In this document: piece after piece, positions 1-10,536 of the stretch
How positions within the stretch are numbered: the stretch's first letter is position 1
How the letters are laid out: each line of letters starts with the position of its first letter
NCBI GenBank assembly: GCA_947452785.1
Contig: CANGDZ010000022.1
Span: forward strand, 1 to 46,823
DNA: 46,823 nt
DNA from: Comamonadaceae bacterium
GTDB lineage: Bacteria > Pseudomonadota > Gammaproteobacteria > Burkholderiales > Burkholderiaceae_C
Direction of reading: 5' to 3'
Made by a program: the position numbers and the translations under genes
The notes under the pieces: model-generated
Seen by the model: only the letters and a program-made list of their open reading frames with translations
Databases searched by the model: none
Told to the model about the DNA's origin: nothing

Positions 1-1
1 C

Positions 2-1570
2 CCGGTTTGGGGCCTGCTCGAAAAATTCGCGCCGACCTTCTTAGCCGGTATGCCTTGCATCGGCAAGCCCGCCACCTCGACCAGCTACCTGACCGAAGCG
101 CTGGTGCGCATGATCGACGAGTCGGGCATCTTGCCCAAGGGCGCTTTGCAATTGATCGTCGGCGGCACGGGTGACTTGCTGGACCGTTTGGAAGTGACCG
201 ATGTGGTGACCTTCACCGGATCAGCCGACACCGCGGCCAAGCTGCGTGTGAACGCCAATTTGGTGAAGAACAGCATCCCGTTCAACGCCGAAGCCGACTC
301 GCTCAACTGCGCGATATTGGCGCCCGACGTGACGCCGGACGACGAAGAATTTGATCTGTTCGTCAAAGAAGTGGTGCGCGAGATGACGGTGAAAGCTGGA
401 CAGAAATGCACTGCCATTCGCCGCGCCATCGTGCCGCGCAAGCACCTAGACGCGGTGGCTGAAAAAATCAAAGCCCGCCTGGCCAAAGTGGTGGTGGGCG
501 ATCCTTCTGTCGAGGGCGTGAAGATGGGTGCTTTAGCGTCCAAGTCGCAACAAGCCGATGTGGCCGAGCGCGTGGCCCTGCTGCGCCAAAGCGCCGAACT
601 GGTGTTTGGCGGCAGCCCAGACTTTGCACCGGTAGGCGAGGGCACGGCGCAAGGCGCTTTCTTCCAACCCACTTTGCTGCTGTGCCAAAACCCATTGACC
701 ACCGACAGCGTGCACGACGTCGAAGCCTTTGGCCCTGTCAGCACCTTGATGCCTTACGACAGCCTGGACGAAGCCTTGGCGCTGGCCCAGCGCGGCAAAG
801 GCAGCCTGGTCGGCTCCCTAATCACCAAGACACCGGCCGTAGCCGCGCAGGTGGTGCCCGTGGTCGCGGCTTACCATGGTCGTTTGCATGTACTCGACCG
901 CGAATCGGCCGGTGAATCCACCGGTCACGGCTCGCCTCTGCCCATGCTCAAGCATGGCGGCCCAGGACGCGCGGGTGGCGGAGAAGAATTGGGTGGCCTG
1001 CGCGCCGTCAAGCACCTGTTGCAACGCGCGGCGGTGCAGGGTTCGCCCACCATGCTGGCGGCCATCACGCGCGAGCATGTCCGCGGCGCCAAGCTGATTG
1101 AGACCGGCACCCACCCCTTCCGCCATTACTTTGAAGAGCTGCAAATTGGCGAGTCGCTGCTCACGCCCACCCGCCAAATCACCGACGCCGATGTGCACGC
1201 CTTTGGCAACCTGACGGGTGACATGTTTTACATGCACTTTGACGAAGAAGCCGCCAAAGCCTCGCCGTTTGGCAAGCGCATTGCGCACGGTTACTTGGTC
1301 TTGTCCGACGCGGCCGGTTTGTTTGTCGTGGCCGAGCCCGGCCCGGTGCTGGCCAACTACGGCCTGGACACGCTACGCTTTGTCAAACCCGTGGGCATTG
1401 GCGACAGCATCCAAGTGCGCCTGACGTGCAAACGCAAAATCGACCGCAACAAGAAAGACGCTAACGGCCAAGGCCAGGGCGTGGTGGCCTGGGACGTGGA
1501 AGTCACCAACCAAGACGGCGACGTGGTGGCCAGCTACGACATCTTGACCTTGGTGTCGAAGAAGCTTTGA
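2..1570 (+). CDS. paaZ: PaaZ-type bifunctional aldehyde dehydrogenase / oxepin-CoA hydrolase, 3' part
   Basis: The open frame runs in from the left edge, so the start and the NAD-binding part of the dehydrogenase are missing. About 350 residues of an aldehyde dehydrogenase are visible, with the catalytic Cys in GQKCTAIRR (Cys codon 407-409). A C-terminal MaoC-type hydratase domain of about 160 residues follows, with [16 protein letters not shown] and the [10 protein letters not shown] stretch. In the phenylacetate pathway this fusion opens the oxepin-CoA ring (MaoC domain) and oxidises the resulting semialdehyde (ALDH domain), in the cytoplasm. The fusion order and the MaoC motif support PaaZ over a plain ALDH. 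No other paa gene lies downstream; the rest of the operon, if present, is upstream of the window. Confidence 0.88.
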   Translation, partial: PVWGLLEKFAPTFLAGMPCIGKPATSTSYLTEALVRMIDESGILPKGALQLIVGGTGDLLDRLEVTDVVTFTGSADTAAKLRVNANLVKNSIPFNAEADSLNCAILAPDVTPDDEEFDLFVKEVVREMTVKAGQKCTAIRRAIVPRKHLDAVAEKIKARLAKVVVGDPSVEGVKMGALASKSQQADVAERVALLRQSAELVFGGSPDFAPVGEGTAQGAFFQPTLLLCQNPLTTDSVHDVEAFGPVSTLMPYDSLDEALALAQRGKGSLVGSLITKTPAVAAQVVPVVAAYHGRLHVLDRESAGESTGHGSPLPMLKHGGPGRAGGGEELGGLRAVKHLLQRAAVQGSPTMLAAITREHVRGAKLIETGTHPFRHYFEELQIGESLLTPTRQITDADVHAFGNLTGDMFYMHFDEEAAKASPFGKRIAHGYLVLSDAAGLFVVAEPGPVLANYGLDTLRFVKPVGIGDSIQVRLTCKRKIDRNKKDANGQGQGVVAWDVEVTNQDGDVVASYDILTLVSKKL

Positions 1571-1612
1571 ATTTCGCTTGGGGCGCTGAACGACTCAACT
1601 GAAGGGCACGCC

Positions 1613-2227
1613 ATGGGACTGTATGACCGCTACGTCTTGCCTTATCTGATCGACATCGCCTGTGGCCTGCCGATGGTGCAGGCGCAGCGTCGCCAGGTCG
1701 TGCCCAAGGCCCAAGGCCGGGTCCTGGAGATCGGCATGGGGACCGGCCGCAATCTGCCTTTTTACGACCGCACACGTATCAGCCGCCTCGTCGGCGTGGA
1801 TCCTGCGCTGCAGATGCATCGCCTGGCACGCCAACGCAGCCGTGCGGCGGGCATAGAGGTCGAGTTGATGGGTTTGTCGGCCGAGCAGTTGCCCACCCCC
1901 GACGCCAGTTTCGACACTGTGGTCTGCACCTACACCCTGTGCAGCATTCCCGATGCAGCGCAGGCGCTGCGCGAAATGCGGCGTGTGCTGGTGCCGGGCG
2001 GTAAGCTGCTGTTTTGCGAACATGGCCGAGCCCCCGACGCGAGCGTCCGCCGCTGGCAAGACCGTTTGCAGCCGCTGTGGGGCCCGCTGGCGGGTGGTTG
2101 TCAGTTGGGGCGCGACATCCCCGGCTTGCTGGACGCTGCAGGCTTCACGGCCACCACGCAAGCGGCCTACTTGGCCGGTCCGCGCCCCGTGACTTTCCAT
2201 TATTGGGGTGAGGCACAAGCGGCGTGA
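1613..2227 (+). CDS. Class I SAM-dependent methyltransferase
   Basis: 204-residue cytoplasmic methyltransferase. The SAM-binding glycine motif reads EIGMGTGRNLPFY near residue 40, followed by an acidic residue at the end of strand 2 (GVDPALQM) and a motif II/III region around VVCTYTLCSIPD and MRRVLVPGGKLLFCEHG. This is the UbiE/phosphatidylethanolamine-methyltransferase-like branch (Methyltransf_11 fold). The substrate cannot be read from the sequence; small lipids or quinone precursors are typical of relatives. An AAGGGC ribosome site lies 9 bases before the ATG. It starts 42 bases after paaZ and could be co-transcribed with it, but no functional link is evident. Confidence 0.8.
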   Translation: MGLYDRYVLPYLIDIACGLPMVQAQRRQVVPKAQGRVLEIGMGTGRNLPFYDRTRISRLVGVDPALQMHRLARQRSRAAGIEVELMGLSAEQLPTPDASFDTVVCTYTLCSIPDAAQALREMRRVLVPGGKLLFCEHGRAPDASVRRWQDRLQPLWGPLAGGCQLGRDIPGLLDAAGFTATTQAAYLAGPRPVTFHYWGEAQAA

Positions 2228-2242
2228 GTCCGTCCATGCGGG

Positions 2243-2254
2243 GATAATCCGCCT
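2243..2254 (+). promoter_or_regulatory. Candidate -10 element directly before the ykgJ-like start
   Basis: GATAAT sits at 2243-2248, only six bases before the ATG at 2255, and no Shine-Dalgarno sequence is visible. If used, transcription would begin at about the A of the ATG, giving a leaderless mRNA. There is no good -35 hexamer, so this is tentative. Confidence 0.3.
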
Positions 2255-2659
2255 ATGAGATCCCCCATTGCTGTTGTTGACGTTGACCGTTGCGAGACTT
2301 GGACCCGTTACAAAAACGGATTGTGTGACACCTGTGCGGCCAATTGCTGCACCATGCCGGTGGAGGTCAAGATGCCCGATTTAGTGCGACTGGGCTTGGT
2401 CGACCCATTTGAGGCCGAGCACGACGACCCCAAACAAATCGCCAAGCGCTTGTCCAAGGCCGGGCAGATCGAGCACTTTAACTTCAAGAACAGCATCTTC
2501 AGTCTCGCCCGACGGGCCAGTGGCGATTGTCAGTTGCTGGACGCCAAGACCCGCCGTTGCACGGTGTATGACAAGCGACCCAACACCTGCCGCTTGCATC
2601 CGCAGGTAGGGCCGCGCCCCAACCACTGCCCCTACGGCAACAAAGCCCAGTCGGCCTGA
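2255..2659 (+). CDS. YkgJ-family cysteine-cluster protein
   Basis: 134-residue protein with the Cys-cluster pattern of the YkgJ/CxxCxxCC family (UPF0153). An N-terminal CDTCAANCCTMPVEV cluster is followed by a central CQLLDAKTRRCTVYDKRPNTC segment, RLHP, and a last Cys in NHCPYG. The spacing suggests binding of zinc or an iron-sulfur cluster. The biochemical role of the family is not well established. No signal peptide is present. The gene stands alone between the methyltransferase and the convergent rpoD, and shares the terminator hairpin that follows. Confidence 0.82.
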   Translation: MRSPIAVVDVDRCETWTRYKNGLCDTCAANCCTMPVEVKMPDLVRLGLVDPFEAEHDDPKQIAKRLSKAGQIEHFNFKNSIFSLARRASGDCQLLDAKTRRCTVYDKRPNTCRLHPQVGPRPNHCPYGNKAQSA

Positions 2660-2666
2660 CTGAATG

Positions 2667-2704
2667 AAAAAAGCCGCTCCGTTTTGCAACGAGGCGGCAT
2701 TTTT
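2667..2704. terminator. Bidirectional terminator between the ykgJ-like gene and rpoD
   Basis: GCCGCTC (2673-2679) pairs with GAGGCGGC (2691-2698) with one bulged base. The stem is flanked by a run of A on the left and T on the right (2699-2704), so it reads as a rho-independent terminator from both sides. It lies 18 bases past the rpoD stop. Confidence 0.75.
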
Positions 2705-2722
2705 GCAAGGTTAGAGCGGTGA

Positions 2723-5278
<2,556 letters not shown>

Positions 5279-5541
5279 GGGGACAACCTCAGGACATCAA
5301 AACGGACAAGGAAAAACACGGACTGCGCCACAAAACAACTGGCGCGGGTAAGGGTTACAAAGGGAAAGGGGTTGCTTAGGGCGACCCGTTTAATTTTGCA
5401 AAGGGCAAGATGAATGGGCGAACATTTGGAATGCAGTCCTTGCGGTGTGTTGACCGTCCCGTAAAGGGTGCGCTGATGGCTGGGGTCGAACCGGAGGTGC
5501 TGCTGTCGCTCTTGCCTAAAAGATGGATTATACCCGACAGC
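5279..5541 (-). promoter_or_regulatory. rpoD promoter and long leader region
   Basis: On the minus strand a consensus -10 hexamer TATAAT lies at 5532-5527, ten bases after the dnaG stop. The matching -35 position (CAGCTG) is poor. A transcript from here would have a 5' leader of about 240 bases before rpoD. The leader contains a hairpin, GCGCCA (5325-5330) with TGGCGC (5340-5345), about 45 bases before the start codon. I found no tRNA or small gene in this stretch. Confidence 0.5.
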
Positions 5542-7551
5542 TCAAATCCCAGCTGTTAAAAGCCCTGCCGCCAGGAGCTCTTTTCGGCGTTTGTCCAGGC
5601 TGCGCCAACGCGCTAAGGCTTGCGGATCTTGCTGCGCTTCGGCTTCGGCCAGGGCCTGGGTTTGCAGCAGGTTGAGCCGGTCAATCAGCATCAGGTTCAG
5701 CAGTTGCCGCAGTTCTTGCTGGGCTTCTTCGGGGGAGCTGGTGTTGTCTGTGTTCGGGTCTACAGGTTGGTGGGTGGCCATCAGTTTGCGCGCTAAAGCT
5801 GCAAAGCTTTGTTTTTGCAATTCGACATCTAGCGCACTCCAGGCGAGTGGCCCGTGGTCGTGAAATTGGCTCTCCAGCCAGGCAAACAGCGCGCCGTGGG
5901 GGGCGGGGAGGGCGCACAGCATGGCGTGGTCCTCGCCGGTCAGGCTGTCCCACAGCGCCATATTGCCCAGCACCAAGCGGCTGGCATGGTCAGCGCGGCT
6001 GGCGGGCAGGCTGCGCGGGCCCATGGAGGGTGGGGGGACGTCCTCTTTGCGCCATTTGCCGTTGGCGTCTTTTTTCCAAGGAGAGGGGCTGCGTTTGGCC
6101 GGTTGAAAACGGCCGAGCTCGGCGCTGCTGGCATACAAGTCCAGTGGCTCGGCAGACAGGTCGGCATCGGTCAGTTCATGTTCGGCGACGCGGCTTGGGG
6201 CTGCGCTGGCCGCACCTTGGCCTCGGGGGCTGCCGCGTGCCAGCGATTTTTCTGCTTGCACCTGCCACAGGCCTCCCAGCTCGGTGGTTTCCAGTTGAAT
6301 CAAACTGGCCAATTCGCCCAGCAGTTGGCGCTTCAAAGCACCATCGGGCAGCAGCCGCCACAAGGGCGCTGCGTTGCTTGACAGGTGGGCTCGGCCTTCG
6401 GCAGTTTCCAGGTCGCAGCCTTCTTTGGCGACTTCGATCAGAAAGCGCGACAGCGGCGTGGCCTGGGCCACGCATTGGGCAAAGCCTTCTCGGCCAAATT
6501 CGCGGATGTAGCTGTCGGGGTCATGCTCGGCCGGCAAAAACAAAAACTTGATGCTGCGCACATCGGTGGCGTAGGGCAGGGCGCCGTCCAAGGCCTTGCG
6601 GGCGGCGCGGCGCCCGGCGGCGTCGCCGTCAAAACCAAAGACCACCGCGTCGGTAAAGCGAAACAGCTTTTGCACATGGTCGGGTGTGCAGGCGGTGCCC
6701 AGGGTGGCCACAGCGTTGGGAAAGCCCAATTGAGCCAAGGCCACCACGTCCATATAGCCTTCGGTCACCAGCACAAAGCCTGCGGCATGCAGTGCTTCAC
6801 GGGCTTCAAACAGGCCATACAACTCACGGCCTTTATGGAATACCGGGGTTTCGGGCGAGTTCAGGTATTTGGGTGTGCCATCGCCCATGACGCGGCCGCC
6901 AAAACCAATGCATTCACCTTTGATGTTGCGGATCGGGAACATCACCCGGTCGCGGAATCGGTCGTAGCGCTTGCTGTCTTCTTCGTTAACGATCACCAAG
7001 CCGCTTTCGGCCAACAGGGGGTCGTCGTAATTGGGAAAGACACTGGCCAGGCTGCGCCAGCCTTCGGGGGCGTAGCCCAGGCCAAAGCGTTTGGCAATCT
7101 GCCCCGACAGGCCTCGACCTTTCAGGTAAGCCACTGCTTTGGGGGTGGTTTTGAGGTGCTGGCGGTAAGACTCGCCGGCTTTTTCCAACACATCGGTCAG
7201 GGAGTTTTGCTTTTGCCGTTGCTCGGCCGCTCGGGCCCGATCTTCGGGGGACTGATCTTCTTCGGGGACCACCATGCCCACCTGCTGGGCCAGATCTTTC
7301 ACGGCCTCAATGAAGGTCATGCCGGCATGCTCCATCAGGAAGCCCAGCGCATCCCCGCTTTTGCCGCAGCCAAAGCAATGAAAGAACTGTTTGGTGGGGC
7401 TGACGCTGAAGCTGGGGGACTTTTCGCCATGAAACGGGCACAGGCCCATGAAATTGGCTCCGCCCTTTTTCAGCTGGACATAGCGGCCCACCACCTCGAC
7501 GACGTCGATGCGGGAAAGCAACTCTTGCAAAAAAGACTGAGGGATGGCCAC
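5542..7551 (-). CDS. dnaG: DNA primase
   Basis: 669-residue replicative primase that makes RNA primers at the fork in association with DnaB. The N-terminal CHC2 zinc finger is intact (Cys38, His41, Cys59, Cys62 in LCPFHGEKSPSF and FFHCFGCGKSGD). The catalytic core follows with FGGRVMGDGTPKYLNSPETP and the TOPRIM motif VTEGYMDVVAL, then VFGFDGDAAGRRAA. A variable linker leads to the C-terminal DnaB-interacting helicase-binding domain. Length is slightly above E. coli DnaG (581). It is followed by rpoD, as in the classical macromolecular synthesis operon, but rpsU is not upstream here: a divergent acyl-CoA synthetase gene begins 93 bases away. Confidence 0.96.
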   Translation of the reverse strand: MAIPQSFLQELLSRIDVVEVVGRYVQLKKGGANFMGLCPFHGEKSPSFSVSPTKQFFHCFGCGKSGDALGFLMEHAGMTFIEAVKDLAQQVGMVVPEEDQSPEDRARAAEQRQKQNSLTDVLEKAGESYRQHLKTTPKAVAYLKGRGLSGQIAKRFGLGYAPEGWRSLASVFPNYDDPLLAESGLVIVNEEDSKRYDRFRDRVMFPIRNIKGECIGFGGRVMGDGTPKYLNSPETPVFHKGRELYGLFEAREALHAAGFVLVTEGYMDVVALAQLGFPNAVATLGTACTPDHVQKLFRFTDAVVFGFDGDAAGRRAARKALDGALPYATDVRSIKFLFLPAEHDPDSYIREFGREGFAQCVAQATPLSRFLIEVAKEGCDLETAEGRAHLSSNAAPLWRLLPDGALKRQLLGELASLIQLETTELGGLWQVQAEKSLARGSPRGQGAASAAPSRVAEHELTDADLSAEPLDLYASSAELGRFQPAKRSPSPWKKDANGKWRKEDVPPPSMGPRSLPASRADHASRLVLGNMALWDSLTGEDHAMLCALPAPHGALFAWLESQFHDHGPLAWSALDVELQKQSFAALARKLMATHQPVDPNTDNTSSPEEAQQELRQLLNLMLIDRLNLLQTQALAEAEAQQDPQALARWRSLDKRRKELLAAGLLTAGI

Positions 7552-7563
7552 GGCGCTATTTTC

Positions 7564-7586
7564 ACCGATCCTGCATGGACATCGGT
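7564..7586. promoter_or_regulatory. Inverted repeat in the dnaG / acyl-CoA synthetase divergent spacer
   Basis: ACCGAT (7564-7569) and ATCGGT (7581-7586) form perfect 6-base arms around an 11-base spacer, in the short region that must hold both divergent promoters. It could be an operator for the acyl-CoA synthetase gene. The arms are short and chance is possible. Confidence 0.25.
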
Positions 7587-7644
7587 CATCGGGATGTCAG
7601 CCGTCTCGGTTTCAATGGACAATCGCTGAAAAATGGAGACTGAA

Positions 7645-9303
7645 ATGACCTCAATGTTCGACCAAGACCTGCCCCCTACGGCCGCCAACTTCGCGGCCAT
7701 GTCGCCTTTGAGCTTCATTGAGCGCACCGCGCAGGTGTACCCGAACCGTTTGGCTGTGGTGCACGGTTTGGGCGCTCAGACGGTGCGTCAAACCTGGTCG
7801 CAAACGTATGACCGTTGCCGCCAACTGGCCAGCGCCTTGGTGCAGGCCGGAGTGGGCAAAAACGACACGGTGGCCGTCATGTTGCCCAACACGCCCCCTA
7901 TGGTGGAAGCGCATTTTGGCATTCCCATGGCGGGCGCTGTGCTAAATGCGCTGAACACCCGCCTTGACCCCGAAACTTTGGCCTTTATGCTGGACCATGG
8001 CGAAGCCAAGGTGGTGATCGTGGACCCGGAGTTCTCCGGCACGATGAAAAAAGCCTTGGCCTTGCGCCAATCGACACGCCCGCTGTTGGTGATCGACGTG
8101 CAAGACGCGCTGTACTCCGGCCCGTCCGAGCGCTTGGGCCAAACCGACTACGAAGCTTTTTTGGCGCAAGGGGACCCGCAGTTTGCTTGGGCATTGCCAG
8201 ACAATGAGTGGGACGCCATTGCCCTCAATTACACCAGTGGCACCACGGGGAACCCCAAGGGCGTGGTCTACCACCACCGGGGCGCAACCACGAATGCCAT
8301 TTCCAATATTTTGGAATGGGACATGCCCAAGCACGCGGCCTATTTGTGGACGTTGCCGATGTTCCATTGCAACGGTTGGTGCTTTCCGTGGACGCTGGCC
8401 GCTCGTGCGGGCGTGAACGTGTGTTTACGCCGGGTCGATGCGCAAAGCATTTTCGACATGATGCGCGAGCACCACGTCACGCATTACTGTGGCGCGCCGA
8501 TCGTGCACGGCTTGCTGGTCAATGCGCCGCCAGAAATGAAGCTGGGATTGCCGGCCGGCGTGAAAGCCATGGTGGCGGGCGCAGCGCCGCCCGCGTCGAT
8601 GATTGAAGGCATGGAGCAAATGGGCTTTGATTTGACCCATGTGTACGGTTTGACCGAGGTGTACGGCCCGGCCACGGTGTGCGCCAAACACGATGAATGG
8701 CAACAATTACCGATTGGCGATCGGGCCCGGCTCAATGCCCGCCAGGGCGTGCGTTATCACCTGGAGCGCGAGGTCTGCGTGCTCAACCCTGAGACGATGC
8801 AGCCCGTGCCGCACGACGGAGAGACCATGGGGGAGATCATGTTCAAAGGCAATATCGCCATGAAGGGGTATTTGAAAAACCCCAAGGCAACTGAAGAAGC
8901 TTTTGCTGGCGGCTGGTTCCACAGCGGCGACTTGGCGGTGCAGTACCCGGATGGCTACATCAAGATCAAAGACCGCAGCAAAGACATCATCATCTCGGGC
9001 GGTGAAAATATTTCTTCGATTGAAGTCGAAGACGTGCTGTACCGCCACCCCGACGTGCTGGCCGCCGCTGTGGTGGCCAAGCCCGATGCCCGCTGGGGCG
9101 AGACGCCATGTGCCTTTGTGGAATTGAAAGCCGGCGCCACCACCACCGCGCAAGCCATGGTGGATCACTGCAAGATGCATTTGGCAGGTTTCAAAGTGCC
9201 GCGTGCGATTGTGTTTGGTGAGCTGCCCAAAACCAGCACCGGCAAAATTCAGAAATTCGAGTTGCGCAAGCTGGCCGGATCGGCGATAGCCATCAACGTT
9301 TAA
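7645..9303 (+). CDS. Acyl-CoA synthetase (AMP-dependent, fatty-acid type)
   Basis: 552-residue adenylate-forming enzyme that activates a carboxylic acid with ATP and CoA. The P-loop-like motif YTSGTTGNPKGVVYHH lies near residue 200. The central motif HVYGLTEVYGPA follows, then WFHSGDLAVQYPDGY, KDRSKDIIISGGENISS, and the catalytic Lys near the C-terminus in PKTSTGKIQKFELR. It belongs to the medium/long-chain group that includes AlkK-like and DmdB-like proteins; the substrate cannot be fixed from sequence. An in-frame ATG at 7633 exists, but the GGAG at 7635-7638 is properly spaced for the ATG at 7645, so that start is preferred. Divergent from dnaG. Confidence 0.88.
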   Translation: MTSMFDQDLPPTAANFAAMSPLSFIERTAQVYPNRLAVVHGLGAQTVRQTWSQTYDRCRQLASALVQAGVGKNDTVAVMLPNTPPMVEAHFGIPMAGAVLNALNTRLDPETLAFMLDHGEAKVVIVDPEFSGTMKKALALRQSTRPLLVIDVQDALYSGPSERLGQTDYEAFLAQGDPQFAWALPDNEWDAIALNYTSGTTGNPKGVVYHHRGATTNAISNILEWDMPKHAAYLWTLPMFHCNGWCFPWTLAARAGVNVCLRRVDAQSIFDMMREHHVTHYCGAPIVHGLLVNAPPEMKLGLPAGVKAMVAGAAPPASMIEGMEQMGFDLTHVYGLTEVYGPATVCAKHDEWQQLPIGDRARLNARQGVRYHLEREVCVLNPETMQPVPHDGETMGEIMFKGNIAMKGYLKNPKATEEAFAGGWFHSGDLAVQYPDGYIKIKDRSKDIIISGGENISSIEVEDVLYRHPDVLAAAVVAKPDARWGETPCAFVELKAGATTTAQAMVDHCKMHLAGFKVPRAIVFGELPKTSTGKIQKFELRKLAGSAIAINV

Positions 9304-9314
9304 TGCAGAAAGAT

Positions 9315-9352
9315 CCGGCTGCGCCTGTGCCTTATAAGCAGGGCGCAGCCGG
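9315..9352. terminator. Strong hairpin between convergent genes
   Basis: CCGGCTGCGCC (9315-9325) and GGCGCAGCCGG (9342-9352) are perfect 11-base arms with further pairing inside the loop. It lies 11 bases after the acyl-CoA synthetase stop and before the convergent 9375 gene. There is no good T-run on either side (ATCTTTC on the minus strand is the nearest), so termination is likely but not textbook. Confidence 0.6.
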
Positions 9353-9374
9353 CTGAGCTACAGATCGGCTCAGA

Positions 9375-9779
9375 TTACTTGGCTGGGGCCGTGACTGTGG
9401 TTGGCATTGCCGGGGTTGCAGGCATGGCCGATTTAGCCGAAGCTTTGCGCGCTGCTTTGCGTGCTTTTTTGTCCATTTTCTTGGCGGCTGGTTTGGTTTG
9501 CGCAGGCGCTTCAGTTTTGGGGGTCATGACCGGTGTGGCCAATCCCGTGGCTGCAGGTGCTGCGGCTGGCGCTGCGGCAGGGGTAGCAGGCGTCACGGCA
9601 CCCTTGGCTTTGTTCACCGCAGCGGTGGCAGCATTGGCGGCGGCATTACTGGCGGCGTTTTGAGCTTCTTGCTTGACCGTGGCCATCGATGGCACGGCAG
9701 GCACTGCGGGAACGGTCACTTGCGCGAAGGCTGTTGCAGCCATAAAGCCAGAAACCAATGCGAGGAGGAGCTTGTTCAT
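9375..9779 (-). CDS. Small secreted Ala/Pro-rich protein of unknown function
   Basis: 134 residues. A clear Sec signal peptide (MNKLLLALVSGFMAATAFAQ) should be cleaved after AFA. The mature part is low complexity: a Val/Pro stretch, an Ala/Asn segment that could form a helix (NAASNAAANAATAAVNKAK), Ala/Pro repeats, then a very basic section (KKMDKKARKAARKASAKS). No known domain is recognisable; a periplasmic or envelope location is inferred. An AAGGA site lies 8 bases before the ATG. An inverted repeat GCTCAG/CTGAGC (9804-9821) sits in the 5' region. Composition is like many poorly conserved Comamonadaceae envelope proteins. Confidence 0.7.
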   Translation of the reverse strand: MNKLLLALVSGFMAATAFAQVTVPAVPAVPSMATVKQEAQNAASNAAANAATAAVNKAKGAVTPATPAAAPAAAPAATGLATPVMTPKTEAPAQTKPAAKKMDKKARKAARKASAKSAMPATPAMPTTVTAPAK

Positions 9780-9895
9780 TTTGAATCCTTGAAGTTGAAT
9801 TGCGCTCAGAATGTCCTGAGCTGTATCTTCAACGTCAATGCAATGGAATCAGATGACGGATGCTTTGTAACGCTTTGTAGTGACTGCCGTGATGC

Positions 9896-10444
9896 TCAAT
9901 CGATGTCGAAGGCGTGGACCTTGAACTGGCCCGCTGCGCGGTCTGCAAAAAAGTGCTCCAGAGTTTCCTTGACGGTGCGAAAAGCCAGCTCGTCCCAAGG
10001 AATATCGGCTTCGCTGAAAAGCTGGGCCTCTTGCGTTTCATGGCCCGGATCGAAGCGGTCATGCAGCAGTTGGGCACGGTAGTACAAATGCACCTGCCCC
10101 ACGCGCGGCACGCTCATCACGGTGAACAGGTCAAGCATTTCAAATTCAGCGCCAGACTCTTCGCGGGTTTCGCGGGCTGCGCCTTGTGAGGTGGACTCCC
10201 CCAGTTCCATGAAACCGGCCGGCAGCGTCCATTTGCCTTTGCGCGGTTCAATATTTCGTTTACACAGCAGCACCAACTCGTTCAGCACAGGCACCGTGCC
10301 GACCACGTTCAAGGGGTTGGTGTAGTGAACCGTGTCGCACGAGGGGCAGATGTCACGCATGCGCGTGTCACCGTCATCGGGGATGCGCTTTTCAACCTGG
10401 TGCCCGCATTGACGGCAATGGCGGATGGTTCGATCAAAACTCAT
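9896..10444 (-). CDS. Nudix hydrolase with N-terminal zinc ribbon
   Basis: 182 residues. The N-terminus carries a four-Cys zinc ribbon (CRQCG about residue 10, CPSC about residue 34) and the core has a complete Nudix box starting at GFMELGESTSQGAARETREE with the REx2EE glutamates that bind Mg2+. Such enzymes cleave nucleoside diphosphates linked to another moiety; zinc-ribbon Nudix proteins of this layout include NADH pyrophosphatase-like and ADP-ribose-like hydrolases, but the NudC signature after the box is not evident, so the substrate is open. Cytoplasmic. It lies downstream of the TRAP genes on the same strand, 92 bases away. Confidence 0.87.
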   Translation of the reverse strand: MSFDRTIRHCRQCGHQVEKRIPDDGDTRMRDICPSCDTVHYTNPLNVVGTVPVLNELVLLCKRNIEPRKGKWTLPAGFMELGESTSQGAARETREESGAEFEMLDLFTVMSVPRVGQVHLYYRAQLLHDRFDPGHETQEAQLFSEADIPWDELAFRTVKETLEHFFADRAAGQFKVHAFDID

Positions 10445-10509
10445 GGTTCAGGTTAGCGGTGTAAGTCAAGGTTGTGAGAGTCTACCCTGCACTGCAAACC
10501 CACGCACGG

Positions 10510-10530
10510 CCGGGGCCTGGCTGGCCCCGG
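10510..10530. terminator. GC-rich hairpin after dctM
   Basis: CCGGGGCC (10510-10517) pairs perfectly with GGCCCCGG (10523-10530) around a 5-base loop, just past the dctM stop. No T-run follows, so it may be an RNA-stabilising 3' hairpin or a weak terminator. Confidence 0.4.
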
Positions 10531-10536
10531 GTGGGA

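Noticed and set aside
5470-5500. tRNA-like T-loop (GGTTCGACCCC on the minus strand) in the rpoD leader
   Set aside because: The T-stem does not pair beyond two bases, and no anticodon arm, D-arm or acceptor stem can be drawn around it.
6385-7629. Long open frame of 414 codons on the plus strand opposite dnaG
   Set aside because: It lies wholly antisense to a well-supported primase gene, has no recognisable domain and arises from the codon bias of the real gene.
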